Origin: Polynucleobacter brandtiae
Lineage (GTDB): Bacteria; Pseudomonadota; Gammaproteobacteria; Burkholderiales; Burkholderiaceae
NCBI RefSeq assembly: GCF_002797575.1
Contig: NZ_PGTX01000001.1
Span: 682,001-746,000 of the forward strand
Direction: 5' to 3'
Length of the DNA: 64,000 nucleotides
Shown here in pieces: positions 34,717-43,818 of this stretch; the stretch's first letter is position 1; the number at the start of each line of letters is the position of its first letter. A program made the translations under genes and the position numbers. Under the pieces are notes generated by a model that was not told the DNA's origin, did not search any database, and was given only the letters and a program-made list of their open reading frames with translations.

Positions 34717-36243
34717 TTAAAAATCAAAGCCTAGCTGCTCTTTAGAGTCAGATTTCTTTAATGAGGAGCTCTTGCGTTTAATTGGCTTCTTACGTGAAGC
34801 ATGCCTTTCAACAACGCCTTGCTTGCCAGCCCTCACCTCTGGCTGTTGACGCCTGCTATGAATCCGGCTCTTAGACTCTTTTGTCGCCAAGCTAAGATCT
34901 ACTATTGGTAGCGCTATCTCAACCCCAACCTGAACGCCAGCATCTGCCTGAAGCTGTGGCGTCATGAGCCAAGGCTCAAACAACCAGGAATGAGGCACTG
35001 CGCTCATATGTGGTAACCACTGCCGCACGAAACGGCCGTGGGGGTCGTGATCCTGGGCCTGTTTAATAGGGTTGTAAACCCGGGTGGTATTAATTCCCGT
35101 CGTACCTGACTGCATTTGCAGTTGGCTCCAATGAATACCTGGCTCGTAGTCTAGAAACTGAGTGGCCAACCACTCCCCTACCGGGCGCCAATGAAGCCAT
35201 AAAGGATAGGCAGCAACAGAAACCAGCATCGCTCGCATCCGAAAATTCAACCACCCTGTTTCTCGCAACATGACAACGCAGGCATCCACCATCGGCCAAC
35301 CGGTTCTACCTGCCTTGAGGGCCTCAAAGTGCGCTTGATTAAAATCATGCTCACGAAGCCCATCATAACCAGAGTGCATGTTTCGCCACTCAATAGCAGG
35401 CTCACTTTCTAACTTTTGAATAAAGTGACAGTGCCAATACAGGCGACTGACAAAAGCAGATAGGCCCGCTCGATGTCTGATGGCTTGTGGTGGTAACTGC
35501 TCCATATATTCATAGGTTTGCTGCACAACTTCGCGCATGCTAATGCACCCCCAAGCTAAATATACGGATATGCGCGAACAAGCATTGGGAGCCGACAGTG
35601 GTGAAGAGATGCCACCTCGATAACCTAGGCTGCGGGCATTCAAAAAGCTATGAAGCGTTGCAAGGGCAAGCGCCCTTCCGCCTCTTAATCTTTGTGGTGG
35701 GTTGTGCTGCAGGTGACTTGGAGCCTTCATTTGCCAAACATCTAAGCCAGGACTCTTCCAAAAAGTAAGGCCCACTGGATGTTGCATAGGAGCTGCCATG
35801 TGCTTTTCCCATGCCCCCTGCCATAAATTGCGGTTTTTTATACCTCGCACAACACCAAACTGTGGATACTCAGTCCAATGTACTTGATGCGCTTGACACC
35901 AGGCGGCCACCTTTAAATCACGCGAGTAAGTAAAGCCGTTACCAGTTTCTTCGTGTGAATGCAGGCGGTGAAAAGGAGCCTCTTGCCATAGGCGTTGCAG
36001 CACTTCGCTTAGCTCACCCTGATGAATTTCTATACAGCCGCCCTGAAGGCGAAGGTCTGCATCGAGCACCCTCAATGACTCATGTACAAACTCAAAATGT
36101 TGCAAAGCCATGTCTGGCTGCAGCCAAAGCTCAGGCTCAACAACATAAATACAACGCACAGCACCCAGACGTGCAGCTTGCACTAGTGCAGCATGATCCT
36201 GACAACGCAAGTCCCTCTTAAACCAAACCAGCTCATAACCCAT
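34717..36243 (-). CDS. Deoxyribodipyrimidine photolyase / cryptochrome family
   Basis: 508 residues. N-terminal antenna domain YELVWFKRDLRCQDHAALVQ (about 3-22); FAD domain with SAFVSRLYWHCHFIQKLE and GWPMVDACV, then HWSQLQMQSGTTGIN, TRVYNPIKQAQDHDPHG near residue 400. It repairs UV photodimers with blue light. The last about 50 residues are a Lys/Arg/Ser tail (RHASRKKPIKRKSSSLKKS), a possible DNA clamp. It starts 26 bases after the alternative oxidase stop, so it is the second gene of that unit. Confidence 0.9.
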   Translation of the reverse strand: MGYELVWFKRDLRCQDHAALVQAARLGAVRCIYVVEPELWLQPDMALQHFEFVHESLRVLDADLRLQGGCIEIHQGELSEVLQRLWQEAPFHRLHSHEETGNGFTYSRDLKVAAWCQAHQVHWTEYPQFGVVRGIKNRNLWQGAWEKHMAAPMQHPVGLTFWKSPGLDVWQMKAPSHLQHNPPQRLRGGRALALATLHSFLNARSLGYRGGISSPLSAPNACSRISVYLAWGCISMREVVQQTYEYMEQLPPQAIRHRAGLSAFVSRLYWHCHFIQKLESEPAIEWRNMHSGYDGLREHDFNQAHFEALKAGRTGWPMVDACVVMLRETGWLNFRMRAMLVSVAAYPLWLHWRPVGEWLATQFLDYEPGIHWSQLQMQSGTTGINTTRVYNPIKQAQDHDPHGRFVRQWLPHMSAVPHSWLFEPWLMTPQLQADAGVQVGVEIALPIVDLSLATKESKSRIHSRRQQPEVRAGKQGVVERHASRKKPIKRKSSSLKKSDSKEQLGFDF

Positions 36244-36269
36244 CAGAGGCGCGCAGTAACTATGTTCAT

Positions 36270-36872
36270 TTATGCCAAGGCATCAAACTCATCAGCATAC
36301 GCATGGTTTACTTCGCTATGCCCCTGCTCATCGGCCCGTACTGCAATAATCACATCACGCAATCTAGCGTCTACTGGTAAATTCCAATAATCAATTGCAA
36401 TTTTGGGTGCGGCAATATTTAAGTGAGGATTTTCATCAATCTGCTCTAAATATTGAGTGTAGCTAATGACCGCCTCCTCCTCAAAATAGCCAATCATTCT
36501 GTGGGCCGTTCTTGGTGCGAAGACAAAAAGCACAAAGTAAAAATGCCAAAAAAGAAACTGTGCAAATAAGATTAAATTTCTCTCTAATTTAGTGGGTTGT
36601 GCAATTTCAATAAACGTCATCAAATGCATGCGCTCATTTTCAGCCTCGCCTAATAAAGTTCGGATCTTTGGTCCGTAACCTGTTTTCGCTTGCCGCAAGC
36701 TTTTAAGGTGTATCCACATACCAGAAACCATTCCCGGTACCGCTGCCACTGTCTCAAGCACAACTGCGCGATGCCCGTAACGCTTAGAAAAGAAAGTATC
36801 TGCCAATAAACGCAATGATCTAGTAATGCCGTAGGCAATACGATCGCTAAAAGTATCTAGTTGTTTTTTCAT
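36270..36872 (-). CDS. aox: Alternative oxidase (cyanide-insensitive ubiquinol oxidase)
   Basis: About 200 residues, the bare di-iron core. The four-helix iron ligands are all present: Glu40 in VVLETVAAVPG, Glu80/His83 in NERMHL, Glu within YFEEEAVISYT (131-134) and Glu182/His185 in RADEQGH. It takes electrons from ubiquinol to oxygen without pumping protons. ATG at 36872 has GGA eight bases upstream. No regulatory domain. Bacterial AOX genes are sporadic, so acquisition by transfer is possible. It shares a transcript with the photolyase downstream. Confidence 0.92.
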   Translation of the reverse strand: MKKQLDTFSDRIAYGITRSLRLLADTFFSKRYGHRAVVLETVAAVPGMVSGMWIHLKSLRQAKTGYGPKIRTLLGEAENERMHLMTFIEIAQPTKLERNLILFAQFLFWHFYFVLFVFAPRTAHRMIGYFEEEAVISYTQYLEQIDENPHLNIAAPKIAIDYWNLPVDARLRDVIIAVRADEQGHSEVNHAYADEFDALA

Positions 36873-37123
36873 TATTTTTTCCAATGATCATTACCCGTAA
36901 ATTATGTTCTTAATCGGTGGAATTTGCAGAGCAAGGCAGGTATCTGGGTCAATTAGACCTGTAGCGCGATTCAATCAGTCAATTGCGATTTCAGGCTTCC
37001 GCATTTAAAATCCGATTTTAATAGCCTTGGTGGCATTATTGCTATTAATGACTACTAACCCAACGGGTAGTGCTGGATAACAATTTTCACTTTGTCCCCC
37101 CTAATTTTAAAGCGAGAATTCTT

Positions 37124-37894
37124 TTGATTGAGCTGGACCACATCAGTAAGCGCTATCAAAGCTCAGTTGATCCCGTTATTAATGACGTTTCACTCAGCAT
37201 CGCCACTGAATCATTTATAGCTTTACTAGGGGCCTCCGGTTCTGGCAAAACGACAATTCTGAAAACAATTAACCAGCTCATTCAGCCTAGCAGCGGAGAA
37301 ATCAGAATCAATGGAATACCTACAAGCTCGCTGAGCCCACCTATTTTGCGCAGGGGAATTGGTTACGTATTTCAGGGTTCGGGCTTATTTCCGCATTTAA
37401 GTATTTCTGAAAATATTGGCATCACGCCAACCCTCTTAGGCTGGTCACAACACAAGATTAAGCAGCGGATAGAAGAACTACTCAAAATGGTGGAATTACC
37501 GCAGCATTTTGAGAGCAGGCTACCACACCAATTATCTGGTGGTCAGCAGCAAAGAGTTGCCATTGCCCGCGCTTTAGCCGCCTCCCCTCCTATTTTGTTA
37601 ATGGATGAGCCTTTTGGTGCACTAGACCCTATAACACGCGATTCTTTAGGAAGAGAGTGTCGCGCACTACACGAAAGGCTTAAGCTGACAACGGTAATGG
37701 TGACACATGATATCCAAGAGGCGCTGCTACTGGCCGACAGAATCATCATCATTAAAGCAGGTCAAATCATGGCGGATTTTCCATCTCATTTAGCGCTAGA
37801 GCAAACGAATACTGATGTCCAAGCAATGATGGATGTTCCCTTACGCCAAGCAAAGCAATTACAAGAAATGCTCAAGGCTAAAGCCCATGAATGA
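37124..37894 (+). CDS. Osmoprotectant-type ABC transporter ATP-binding protein
   Basis: About 256 residues. Walker [11 protein letters not shown] (about 35-44), signature LSGGQQQRVAIARAL, Walker B LLMDEPFGALDP, and switch His in THDIQEA. The OpuBA/OpuCA/YehX type. I place the start at the TTG of 37124, because Met-Ile-Glu-Leu then matches the usual family N-terminus; the frame is open 18 codons further to a GTG at 37070. No CBS domains, so it lacks the ionic-strength sensor of OpuA-type ATPases. It overlaps the permease fusion gene by eight bases. Confidence 0.85.
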   Translation: MIELDHISKRYQSSVDPVINDVSLSIATESFIALLGASGSGKTTILKTINQLIQPSSGEIRINGIPTSSLSPPILRRGIGYVFQGSGLFPHLSISENIGITPTLLGWSQHKIKQRIEELLKMVELPQHFESRLPHQLSGGQQQRVAIARALAASPPILLMDEPFGALDPITRDSLGRECRALHERLKLTTVMVTHDIQEALLLADRIIIIKAGQIMADFPSHLALEQTNTDVQAMMDVPLRQAKQLQEMLKAKAHE

Positions 37895-39443
37895 GCAAAT
37901 TTTACTAGCCTGGAGCCAGCTACCGCTTTACTTGACTCAGCATATTTTGCTATCGGCATCAGCGATCCTGCTTGCGTTCGTAATTGGTTTTCCGTTAATG
38001 ATTATTTGCACTAAAAGCACCTATTGGCGTAATGCATTACTCAGTAGCGCTGGTGTCATTCAAACAATTCCGGGATTGGCCTTGTTAGCATTGTTTTACC
38101 CGCTATTACTCGGCCTATCAAAAATAACAGATGCTTTGTTTTCGCTTACATTGCCAGCATTTGGTTTTTTACCGTCGCTATTGGCGCTTGCCTTATATGC
38201 CCTACTACCGATATTGCGCAATGGAGTCGCCGCCCTGTCTGGGATAGATCCTTTAGTCATTGAAGCCGCAGATGGCGTTGGTATGACTGCCCAGCAAAAA
38301 TTATGGCAAGTTGAATTACCGCTTGGTGCGCCAGTGCTCATGTCTGGTATTCGCATAGCAACGGTGTGGACTATTGGGGCAGCTACTTTGGCAACCTCAG
38401 TGGGGCAAGTTAGTCTGGGCAACTATATCTTTTCCGGCCTGCAAACTGAAAACTGGGTGTCGGTATTGTTCGGCTGTCTTGCCGCCTCAATACTGGCTCT
38501 TGTGGCTGATTTCGCACTGAGCTTAGTCGAAACCGGTTTAGTACTTCGGCAACGAAAGAGGCTCTCTTTAGGAATATTGATATTAGTAGTTGGCGTCTTG
38601 TCAGCCCTAGTTCCAGCCCTTAGCAGGCCAAAACATGACTATGTCGTAGGGGCTAAAAATTTTAGTGAACAATTTATTCTTGCTCAACTCATTGATGATC
38701 GCCTGCAATCCATGGGAGCCAGTGTTCAGCAGAGTACAAGTCTAGGATCAGCAGTAGTATTTAAAGCGCTTGCTAATAATGAAATTGATGTTTATGTAGA
38801 TTACTCTGGAACACTCTGGAGTAACGTATTAGGCCACACCACAAGGCCGCCCCGCGCGCAGCTTATGGCGAAACTCCGTCAAGAGCTACATACTCAATAC
38901 GGCGTTACTTTGCTCGGTAGTTTAGGGTTTGAGAATGCTTATGTATTGGCCATGAAAGAGCATCAAGCACAAAATAGCAACATCACTACCATCAACAACC
39001 TCTCTGAAAAAGCCCCTAATCTCAGACTAGGCTCAGATCTTGAATTCTTAAGTAGGCCCGATTGGGCGCTACTAAAGTCAGCCTACAAGCTATCATTTAA
39101 AAGTGAAAAGTCGTTTACGCCGACCTTAATGTATCGCGCCTTAGAAAGTGATGGAGTAGATGTCATCTCTGCATTTTCAAGTGACGGTCGCATTCAAGCG
39201 CAACAGTTACGCATTCTGACTGACTCATTAAATGCAGCACCTTCGTATGACGCAGTCGTTCTCATAGCGCCAAAGCGCGCTAATGATGACTTCTTACGTA
39301 AAGCCATCTCCCCACTGCTATCCGCTATTGATGTGACACTAATGCAAGAAGCAAACTATATGGTCGATCGGGAGAAAAATAAGGCCACCATTAGTCAAGC
39401 AGCTGAGTTCTTAAAAAAACAGCTAGTCATTTCTGGAAAATAG
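37887..39443 (+). CDS. Fused permease and substrate-binding protein for osmoprotectants
   Basis: 518 residues. The first about 215 residues are a ProW/OpuBB-type permease with six helices (VIQTIPGLALLALFYPL; EAADGVGMTAQQKLWQVELP; GQVSLGNYIFSGL). After one more helix the rest is an OpuBC/glycine-betaine-choline binding domain (VVGAKNFSEQFILAQLI, about 251-267; VYVDYSGTLW, aromatic box). The fused binding domain faces the periplasm. The start ATG (37887) overlaps the ATPase end, chosen because it opens the first helix. Confidence 0.88.
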   Translation: MNEQILLAWSQLPLYLTQHILLSASAILLAFVIGFPLMIICTKSTYWRNALLSSAGVIQTIPGLALLALFYPLLLGLSKITDALFSLTLPAFGFLPSLLALALYALLPILRNGVAALSGIDPLVIEAADGVGMTAQQKLWQVELPLGAPVLMSGIRIATVWTIGAATLATSVGQVSLGNYIFSGLQTENWVSVLFGCLAASILALVADFALSLVETGLVLRQRKRLSLGILILVVGVLSALVPALSRPKHDYVVGAKNFSEQFILAQLIDDRLQSMGASVQQSTSLGSAVVFKALANNEIDVYVDYSGTLWSNVLGHTTRPPRAQLMAKLRQELHTQYGVTLLGSLGFENAYVLAMKEHQAQNSNITTINNLSEKAPNLRLGSDLEFLSRPDWALLKSAYKLSFKSEKSFTPTLMYRALESDGVDVISAFSSDGRIQAQQLRILTDSLNAAPSYDAVVLIAPKRANDDFLRKAISPLLSAIDVTLMQEANYMVDREKNKATISQAAEFLKKQLVISGK

Positions 39444-39455
39444 ACAAAAGATCTG

Positions 39456-39871
39456 ATGAATCTCTTAAGTTATCCAAATAGACCAATAATCAAAACAGGC
39501 GCGGTCATTTTTTTAATGGCTTGCCTCAATACTGGACACACCATGGAAAATAGTAATCATTCAATTTCTGTTACAGCGCCACCAACGTCGACGATGGCAG
39601 CGATGGCACGAATAATCCAAGCCTGCCAATCATTTCTGAGCAACGAGAACACAAAAGATTTTGATACAGGACTGTGCCTGGGCATCATTACTGGCGTTGA
39701 AGATAATGCGCGCTATGATAAAAAATCTGTATTCCAACAAAAACTGTTATGCGTCAAAAAGTAGAGGTCATTTTGACATTCATACAAAATAATCCATCAC
39801 TCATACATGCAGGCTTTGCATCCAATGTCTTTGATGCTTTAAGTACCCAGTGGCCCTGTACTACCAAGTAA
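39456..39871 (+). pseudogene. Rap1a/Tai-domain secreted protein, frameshifted
   Basis: The first frame gives a protein with a signal/hydrophobic start and a Rap1a-like core (IIQACQSFL, GLCLGIITGVEDN), then stops at 39764 with an unfamily-like tail. In the other frame, right after the A6 run at about 39719-39724, the family C-terminus continues: ICIPTKTVMRQKVEVIL, NNPSLIHAGF and a final TQWPCTTK, stopping at 39869-39871. Adding one A to the run restores one open frame of 137 codons that ends ten bases before the neighbouring gene. A homopolymer error, a true mutation or ribosomal slippage are all possible. Confidence 0.75.
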
Positions 39872-39880
39872 GTCCAATTC

Positions 39881-40528
39881 TCAAGGCTGAAGATGGACAA
39901 CTCGACCATCAGGCGTGACTCGCGCGCGGATATGGCTCTCACGACCAAGAGATAGCCAATCCATTGACTGCACTGCAAAAGTCAGTACAGTTAAATGATG
40001 ATCTTTACCCTTCTGGCTCTCTTGCTTATTTTGGCTATTTTGACCTGCTTCCGCATCATTTAAAAAAAGACTTCCAGGTGCCACTCGACTCAAATAATCT
40101 TTTGAGGCCCTCGACTGGCTTACCTTAAGCCAAGCGGCATCCACTAATGCGCCTGAGGTGTGCACTCTTGCCTGCGTGGATATACGTAACTGCCAATGCA
40201 ATCTGGCACTCCAAAAAACAAATTGAGCGGTGTCCGATTTCATTAACTCTGCACATTTGGGGCTTCGTGCATCGGTATATACGGCTAATGCCCACGAGAC
40301 TGGGTCTGCGTTTCGCAAGACTACGGTGCGAACTTGAGGTGTGCCATCTATTCCCGTAGTCGCTAAAGCCGGTGTCTTCCAGTCATGATGACGATCGTGT
40401 GTAGCCCGTGTCAACTCTTGCCAAAGACGCTCTACTAAGTTTTCTGGAGGCATTTGAATGCTGTCTACTAGAGCGATTTCTATAGGATCGGGCATAGGGG
40501 CAATGGTTTTCTGATGGTGACTATCCAT
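39881..40528 (-). CDS. Pyridoxamine 5'-phosphate oxidase-related FMN protein
   Basis: 215 residues. Central FMN-binding part TPQVRTVVLRNAD (about 63-75), PKCAELMKSDTAQFVFWS (about 90-107), RASKDYLSRVAPGS; the end SLGRESHIRARVTPDGRVVHLQP differs from PdxH's usual W-x-Q-R tail, so I do not call pdxH. It probably oxidises or reduces a flavin-linked substrate. A HNH gene lies 11 bases upstream, so they may be one unit. Confidence 0.7.
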   Translation of the reverse strand: MDSHHQKTIAPMPDPIEIALVDSIQMPPENLVERLWQELTRATHDRHHDWKTPALATTGIDGTPQVRTVVLRNADPVSWALAVYTDARSPKCAELMKSDTAQFVFWSARLHWQLRISTQARVHTSGALVDAAWLKVSQSRASKDYLSRVAPGSLFLNDAEAGQNSQNKQESQKGKDHHLTVLTFAVQSMDWLSLGRESHIRARVTPDGRVVHLQP

Positions 40529-40539
40529 TGAGCGCGCTT

Positions 40540-40884
40540 TTATAAGCGTCCTTTGTCACGACTACGTCGAATGGTCGCATTGAGATCAGCGGGCTTATCC
40601 TTAACCCAATCAATAAATTTAATGATTTCTGGGTGAGCGCTCAATGCTTCAATGCTGGGGTAATGACGAGCTAATTGCGTTTCCGTTAAAAGCGCATGGA
40701 TCTGTCTGTGACACAAACGATGCAACAAAACCGTAGCAACACCACCGCGGGATTTTGGAACCAAATGATGCGCATCTTGCTGGGATTGTGGAATTAATCT
40801 CAAACACAAAGGACAGACCACCTCAGCAGGCAAGCAAAAAGGCTCTTGTATTACGGCTTGGTTTCTCTTGATGCGTCCAATCAT
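40540..40884 (-). CDS. HNH endonuclease-like small protein
   Basis: 114 residues. CPLCLRLIP (CxxC), DAHHLVPKSRGG (the HH/HNH-first strand) and LHRLCHRQIHALL (the terminal H-x3-H with a Cys) give the zinc-finger HNH fold found in phage-like and stand-alone nucleases. No restriction or phage context is near. Immediately upstream of the FMN protein gene. Confidence 0.75.
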   Translation of the reverse strand: MIGRIKRNQAVIQEPFCLPAEVVCPLCLRLIPQSQQDAHHLVPKSRGGVATVLLHRLCHRQIHALLTETQLARHYPSIEALSAHPEIIKFIDWVKDKPADLNATIRRSRDKGRL

Positions 40885-41050
40885 AAGAGCAAATTCTAAA
40901 CCGACTCGTCTTAATTTGCTCGAGCGAAAAAAAGGACATTCAGCCTATTAATGAAGCAATTGGGCCGCTGAAAGCTGGGCAATTTAGGGGTCAACTAAGA
41001 GAAATGTATGCAACAATAAATCACTCATCTTTTAAAAATAAGCCAATTCA

Positions 41051-41671
41051 ATGATTCAAATACAAATTTGGGGCGACTTTGAGTGCCCTTACTCCTATCT
41101 TCAAACCTTAGCACTGATGAAATTGACGAAACACTATTCAAATCAGATTGAGGTTTTATGGAGAGCGCCCGAGTTGAATACTTCGCGCGAGAACGCTGCG
41201 CCCAGCAAGAGCTATGTCGAAAATTTAACCATTGCCTTAGCTGAGCCTATTGCCCAAGAAAATACGCTGACATTAAATGCCCCAGTACTACTAAAGGATA
41301 CTTGGCTAGCACAAGAAAGTGCTTGTTATGCAAACCAGCAGGGCTTGTCTTTACCCTTCGCGCTTGCTGTATTTGAAGCCGTATTTTCAAAAGCTGTTGA
41401 TATTAGCATTGAAGAAGAAATACTAGAAATTGCTGCGCAGGTAAATATGAATGCCGAGCGCTTACGTGATGGCCTTAATAGCGGCATCTTAACCAAGCAA
41501 ACCCTATTAGATGCTGACGAGTTCAAGACATACGGCTTTCAAGGCGTTCCAGCCATGCTCATTGGTGAGAAGAACTTTTCACCAAGAAGTTTTAGTCCGA
41601 TTACCGGCTATACAACATTTGAGGAGCTTGTCGAGCTAATCCCAGCAAACTCATTGATTGGCAATAAATAA
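41051..41671 (+). CDS. DsbA-like thioredoxin-fold oxidoreductase
   Basis: 206 residues, no signal peptide. FECPYSYLQTLAL at about 10-22 gives CPYS, where the second cysteine is Ser, as in 2-hydroxychromene-2-carboxylate isomerase-like members; GFQGVPAMLIGEKNF (about 164-178) is the cis-Pro site. Likely a glutathione-linked isomerase/oxidoreductase of unknown substrate rather than a disulfide former. Confidence 0.75.
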   Translation: MIQIQIWGDFECPYSYLQTLALMKLTKHYSNQIEVLWRAPELNTSRENAAPSKSYVENLTIALAEPIAQENTLTLNAPVLLKDTWLAQESACYANQQGLSLPFALAVFEAVFSKAVDISIEEEILEIAAQVNMNAERLRDGLNSGILTKQTLLDADEFKTYGFQGVPAMLIGEKNFSPRSFSPITGYTTFEELVELIPANSLIGNK

Positions 41672-41815
41672 TCACAAAATCAAATAGCAATCAAAAAGTG
41701 ACGAATGAATCTATATAAAAAACTCATCTCAATCAAAAGAAGTATTGAGCGAACTTTTGATGATATCCAGAGTTTTATTAAAGCCAATTTACGGTAACGA
41801 ATTTACAGTAAATTG

Positions 41816-41890
41816 TGGAGGCGGAATCCTGGAATCGAACCAGGGTATACAGCTTTGCAAGCTGCAGCATAACCACTCTGCCATTCCGCC
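41816..41890 (-). tRNA. tRNA-Cys (anticodon GCA)
   Basis: On the minus strand: acceptor GGCGGAA pairs with TTCCGCC, discriminator U73 (the cysteine identity base), anticodon stem CAGC/GCTG with loop TTGCAAA so the anticodon is GCA, T-arm CCTGG-TTCGATT-CCAGG, and a genome-encoded CCA. The tRNA stands alone. Confidence 0.95.
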
Positions 41891-41975
41891 ATTTTTAAGA
41901 ACTATTTTCTTTGTTACTGTTTAAGCAGTATATCCAATTGATGTCAAAAGCGTGCTAAATCATTTAAAGAAAATT

Positions 41976-42371
41976 ATGAACTCCATAGCGACTATAGAAT
42001 TAAGAAATCTTGAATTAAACACGCAGATTGGAAGCTATGCTCCTCACGCGACAATACCTAAAAAACATCTTTTAGATATGACCTTATGGATTGATCCACA
42101 GCTCATCATGATTTCCGAGGATAAGATGGAACATGTCTTTGACTACGATCCACTCATTGTTGATATCGAGCTATTGGCAAAAGGATACCATTACGAAACT
42201 CAAGAGAGGCTATTAACACTCATCATTCAAGCCTGCGCTAGCTATCTCGCTATTGAGTCATTGGAGATCAGCCTAAGAAAGTTACCGGTCAGCTTAGATT
42301 CTGGTGAGCTGGGTATTCGATTAAAAGTAGACAACGAAACTTTAAGCCAATTAAGGGTAAAAACAGGCTAG
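41976..42371 (+). CDS. Dihydroneopterin aldolase-like (FolB family) protein
   Basis: About 131 residues. The FolB fold pattern is seen: IELRNLELNTQIGSYAPHA, then a MEHVFDYDPLIVDIELLAKG segment and HYETQERLLTLII (Glu-Arg of the active site) and ISLRKLPVSLDSGELG. It would cleave 7,8-dihydroneopterin to 6-hydroxymethyl-dihydropterin. The ATG at 41976 opens the family N-terminus; an in-frame ATG lies nearby upstream. It is not linked to other folate genes here. Confidence 0.7.
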   Translation: MNSIATIELRNLELNTQIGSYAPHATIPKKHLLDMTLWIDPQLIMISEDKMEHVFDYDPLIVDIELLAKGYHYETQERLLTLIIQACASYLAIESLEISLRKLPVSLDSGELGIRLKVDNETLSQLRVKTG

Positions 42372-42387
42372 GCCTGGAATAACAAAA

Positions 42388-42424
42388 GAAACCCATGGCA
42401 AATCACTTAGAAGCAATGGGTTTC
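42388..42424 (+). terminator. Weak hairpin after the FolB-like gene
   Basis: GAAACCCAT (42388-42396) and ATGGGTTTC (42416-42424) pair perfectly across a 19-base loop, between convergent genes. No T run follows directly, so the termination role is uncertain. Confidence 0.35.
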
Positions 42425-42466
42425 AATTGAAATTATTTTCTAATATCCCCGACCTATTGGATGCTC

Positions 42467-42847
42467 TTATTTAGGAGGTCTATGCATTGCACAAATTTTA
42501 TTGCCAGCTGGATCTCTTAGCCAGGCGATATAAACTGTGCCCGCTACACCCTCACGATAACCAGGGTCGCCCTCACATGAAGTTCCGCCATGGGCAACAC
42601 CGATGGCGTGAAAAGCATCCACATCTGCCAAAGACTTCGCAGCAAAGCCAATGGTGCCGCCGTTAGCATGGGTAGCCTCATTTCCATCTATCGGCTTTGT
42701 AATTGCAAATACGCCACCTGGTCCACGATAAAAATATTTGTCATGGCTAAAGGTACCTGGCTTTATTCCAATAGCCCCTAGAGCAGCATCATAAAAACCT
42801 CTGGAAACTTCTAGGTCGTTTGCACCCAACATAATATGACTAAACAT
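42467..42847 (-). CDS. VOC (glyoxalase/dioxygenase superfamily) protein
   Basis: 126 residues. FSHIMLGANDLEVSRGFYDAAL is the first beta-alpha-beta-beta unit with the metal His, and GTVYIAWLRDPAGNKICAMH carries the family's end motif (DPAGN). A bare VOC domain of unknown substrate. Confidence 0.8.
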   Translation of the reverse strand: MFSHIMLGANDLEVSRGFYDAALGAIGIKPGTFSHDKYFYRGPGGVFAITKPIDGNEATHANGGTIGFAAKSLADVDAFHAIGVAHGGTSCEGDPGYREGVAGTVYIAWLRDPAGNKICAMHRPPK

Positions 42848-42955
42848 GTTTTTTCCTATTTGTTAACTATTGATAGATTAATAAGCGTTTAATGGTGAAG
42901 CAATGCTGATGCACTATTGATGCCGAAGTAATGTTAATTAGGTAGTGCTAATGGC

Positions 42956-43144
42956 CTAATTTAAGGGCTCAGCTAGGGTTGCCCGTAACAGAGTATTGCG
43001 AATAAATTGCTTTTCATAATGACGATTACGCCTAGACTTCTTAGCTAGCGAACGTTGCCCTCTTCGCTTGTCACAAACGATACTTCCGAGTTGACTCAGA
43101 TCATCGAGATCTTGTATCTGATTAGGAGAATTGCGAAGAGCCAT
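42956..43144 (-). CDS. Small basic hypothetical protein (62 residues)
   Basis: 62 residues beginning MALRNSPNQIQDLDDLSQLG, then VCDKRRGQRSLAKKSRRNRHYEK: strongly basic in the second half. ATG at 43144; no clear ribosome site. It is uninterrupted and not antisense to a gene. Function unknown; an RNA- or DNA-binding role is only suggested by charge. Confidence 0.35.
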   Translation of the reverse strand: MALRNSPNQIQDLDDLSQLGSIVCDKRRGQRSLAKKSRRNRHYEKQFIRNTLLRATLAEPLN

Positions 43145-43176
43145 AAATAATGTCAAAAACTCAAGGAACTGAAAGT

Positions 43177-43818
43177 TTAATCAGTTTTCTTTAGAAAAAT
43201 TTGTGCCGTCATTTTTCCTGCAAAAATCATATTTAACTGCACACCATCATTACCTTTCACAACGTCAATACCGTCCTTCTCAGCAGGCGATGTTTTTTCT
43301 AAAATCAACATATTAGCCGGCCAATCCACCCTTAATTTAGCAGCCATGGGCAAGTAACCGTCAAAGTAACGACGCATCAGCGGACCTGCATTCAGCTTAA
43401 AACGACCATCCCCTAACTGATCCAGCGCCCTAGACTTCAAACCAATACAGATTGAGGCACCCCGCTCGACATCCGTCAACACTACTTCATTGTCTTTAAC
43501 CACAGCCGAGGTCATTTTGTCCAAACTTTGAATAGCGATAGCCTGTATGCGCTCAGGATTAAAAACAATGACTACCTTAGCAATTGGGTCTAATTGATAG
43601 TGGCAAGTAGCAATCTCCACACTCCCCGTTTCTAGGCTTTGGGGGGTAATTTTTACCCGAGACTCATAAGAATAAGCGCCAGGATCAGGTCTCACCTTCA
43701 AATACTTAATTTCACCCTCAAGGGCAAGGTCACTTATTTCTAATGCCAGGCTAGAAAAACTACCGCTAAATAGACAAATGAATACAGCGATAGGAGCTAA
43801 GTTCTTTGATATCAACAT
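43177..43818 (-). CDS. Exported hypothetical protein, lipid-like-binding look
   Basis: 213 residues with a signal peptide (LAPIAVFICLFSGSFSSLALE). The mature protein has mainly beta character with one C near SICIGLK and one near ATCHY. I do not recognise the family. It has no close neighbour within 30 bases, though the small basic gene lies 32 bases downstream in its direction. Confidence 0.5.
   Translation of the reverse strand: MLISKNLAPIAVFICLFSGSFSSLALEISDLALEGEIKYLKVRPDPGAYSYESRVKITPQSLETGSVEIATCHYQLDPIAKVVIVFNPERIQAIAIQSLDKMTSAVVKDNEVVLTDVERGASICIGLKSRALDQLGDGRFKLNAGPLMRRYFDGYLPMAAKLRVDWPANMLILEKTSPAEKDGIDVVKGNDGVQLNMIFAGKMTAQIFLKKTD

Noticed and set aside
38096..38422. Antisense frame of 108 codons within the osmoprotectant permease
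   Set aside because: Lies wholly within a strongly supported gene on the other strand, with no signals of its own.
41705..41797. 30-codon ORF MNLYKKLISIKRSIERTFDD... before tRNA-Cys
   Set aside because: Weak ribosome site, no neighbour and no family; could be real but unsupported.
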